Below are positions 62,724-64,000 of a stretch of 64,000 nt of DNA, piece after piece. Position 1 is the stretch's first letter; each line of letters starts with the position of its first letter. Made by a program: the position numbers and the translations under genes. Source of the DNA: Blastocystis sp. Blastoise (Eukaryota > Sar > Bigyra > Opalinata > Blastocystidae); assembly GCA_039096225.1 (NCBI GenBank), contig JBBPEB010000017.1, positions 22,501-86,500 on the forward strand, read 5' to 3'. The notes under the pieces are model-generated. The model saw only the letters and a list, made by a program, of their open reading frames with translations, ran no database searches and was not told the origin of the DNA.

Positions 62724-63529
62724 ACATATATATATAATAACATATATATATACATTTAAAATATCTAGTCTCATAGATAATTCCATTTCAGAATAATTCT
62801 AAAAAGTAAATTTATAAAAGTAATTTATAGAGTATATATTAAATACAATGGATAAATTTTTAATATATATAATTATTTTTATTATATCAATATATATAAT
62901 ATAAATAAGAATACTTTGTCCATATTCATATCAAAAACAGTATTCATTCTATTCACAAGTGCAGCTATAAATAATAATTAAAAAAATAAATTCTATACAT
63001 TTAATAGAATATATATATAAATGAATCCATAATAAATATCATCTAGACACAAATAATACAAAAAAAAAATATTTATACTGTATATATAAATACATACATA
63101 AAAAAAAACATAAATAAATAATATATTCATACTACGACTTAATTTAACATCATTTTTAGGTACTGAAGGAAGACTCTTTGCAAATTGGATTCCATCTTGT
63201 TTATTTTGTTGCGATTGTGAAGGATTTCGATTAGTTGCAGATGCAATTGAAGAAACAGGTATTGGAAATTTTGTGATTGGATCAATGGTAGTCACTGTTT
63301 TGGAGACATTCTGTTTAGCTAAAGTTGTTAAACTGGTAATTTTACTTTGAACGAAGTTAATTTTTTCTTTTAATAACACTTTATAATTCTCATCTTTACA
63401 TAAGGAAATTAATTTTGATAGTTGTACGTGACACAGATGATAACTTCTTAAAGCTTCTCGATAACTTCCTGTAGATTCTTGAAAAGAAGCGTCATTCAAT
63501 AATTTATTAACGTAATTGACAGCTTCCAT
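61981..63529 (-). CDS. MIT-domain protein with Lys/Arg/Glu coil and acidic Ser tail
   Basis: About six exons. The N-terminus is an MIT-like three-helix bundle: VNYVNKLLNDASFQES, GSYREALRSYHLCHVQLS and YKVLLKEKINFVQSKIT. MIT domains bind ESCRT-III tails. A linker (TIDPITKFPIPVSSIAS) and a segment with RMNTVFDMNMDKNYSEME follow. Then PKTITLEEYKPIYQKKKA and NRPEETAEESLQRILDQQ lead into a very charged helix (EEREELERKRKEEKKKR and onward). The C-terminus is Ser/Asp-rich (SSDSSDYEDEYSS). I do not recognise the full architecture; it is not VPS4, which would need an AAA domain. Gene is complete with start MEAVNY. Confidence 0.65.
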
Positions 63530-63925
63530 AATCGATTACTATTCTAGATACTTTCTAAATTAATTAAATATAGGTATTAGCAACAGTTAGTGCAATTAAT
63601 GTGAATATACAAAAAATACTTTTTTTGGAGTATCTTGTACTGAATTGTTTTCAGCATTTTTCTGGTTTTTTTTCCAGTGTTTCTTCCCTTCGATTTCCAA
63701 ATTGAATAACTGACTATATTTTTTTATATACCGTGAATATCCAAATAATTCCGACTCAAATATTCATTTTAATCATAAAAGTAAAGGAACAAAAAAATGT
63801 CTTTAAAAGAAAACTGACTTTTTTTCTGTCTTATTGTTTAAATGACATAATTTATTTATTATATGTTTTCAAATTCATACATAGATCTAGCTAGGATTAT
63901 TCGTCATTTTCTATAGATAAAAAAT
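63530..63925. other. Divergent intergenic region
   Basis: About 400 bp between the MIT-domain gene (-) and a plus-strand start at the window edge. No element recognised. Confidence 0.4.
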
Positions 63926-64000
63926 ATGTCTTTAATGTCAATTACAATGTCGATGTTGCCAACAGTGACAACTGTGGCTCCTCTTGTATTTAAATCACTT
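63926..64000 (+). CDS. Start of a gene cut by the window edge
   Basis: ATG at 63926 opens a frame MSLMSITMSMLPTVTTVA that runs off the window. Preceded by aaaaaat, like other starts here, and placed divergent to the MIT gene. Too short to identify. Confidence 0.35.
   Translation, partial: MSLMSITMSMLPTVTTVAPLVFKSL

Overview
This is a very AT-rich nuclear genome window from a unicellular eukaryote with mitochondria. The evidence is a spliced nuclear gene for mitoribosomal protein mS38, an eukaryotic tRNA-Phe, dense GT-AG introns, and housekeeping genes such as gamma-tubulin, proteasome beta-3, CK2-beta and the GATOR2 subunit WDR24. TAA, TAG and TGA are all used as stops, so the standard code fits. 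A MAK/RCK-type kinase hints at a flagellate ancestry. I cannot name the lineage: (AAT)n poly-Asn tracts recall dictyostelids, but the very many (TA)n introns and the AT-AC introns do not. Anaerobic gut fungi are unlikely because of the mitoribosomal gene.

Layout. 0-8 kb: mS38 (-), a POLE4/CHRAC-like histone-fold protein (-), a SLP1/SUCO-type SUN-domain protein (+), and a FolD-type folate enzyme (-). 8-20 kb: WDR24 (+), Serinc (+), an acid-sphingomyelinase-like phosphodiesterase (-), proteasome beta-3 (-). 20-32 kb: DEK_C/SWIB protein (+), tRNA-Phe, CK2-beta (+), an unrecognised basic protein (-), a divergent CLC chloride channel/transporter (+). 32-46 kb: a Cys-rich orphan (+), a Myb/SANT-like protein (+) ending inside a 73-bp tandem repeat, then a gene-poor block with exon-like fragments, a tRNA-like element and about 3.7 kb of almost pure purine strand. 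46-64 kb: an intronless 2334-residue poly-Asn protein (+), an auxilin-type J protein with a DIX-like N-terminus (-), gamma-tubulin (-), a MAK-like kinase (+), an MIT-domain protein (-), and the start of another gene at the right edge.

Genes were rebuilt by joining exons across introns that mostly start gtatat and end tatatag. Many introns are microsatellites or minisatellites, often with a repeat unit of their own, so long I/Y/N-only reading frames are intron. The most striking observations are: (1) the CLC gene carries about five candidate U12-type AT-AC introns beside GT-AG introns; (2) a short GC-rich palindromic word, attcccgcgggaat and variants, recurs across the window, mostly in exons and in different reading frames; (3) a DIX-like domain seems fused to an auxilin J domain; (4) a polypurine block is bordered by a tRNA-like element. 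No transposase, reverse transcriptase or CRISPR array was seen.
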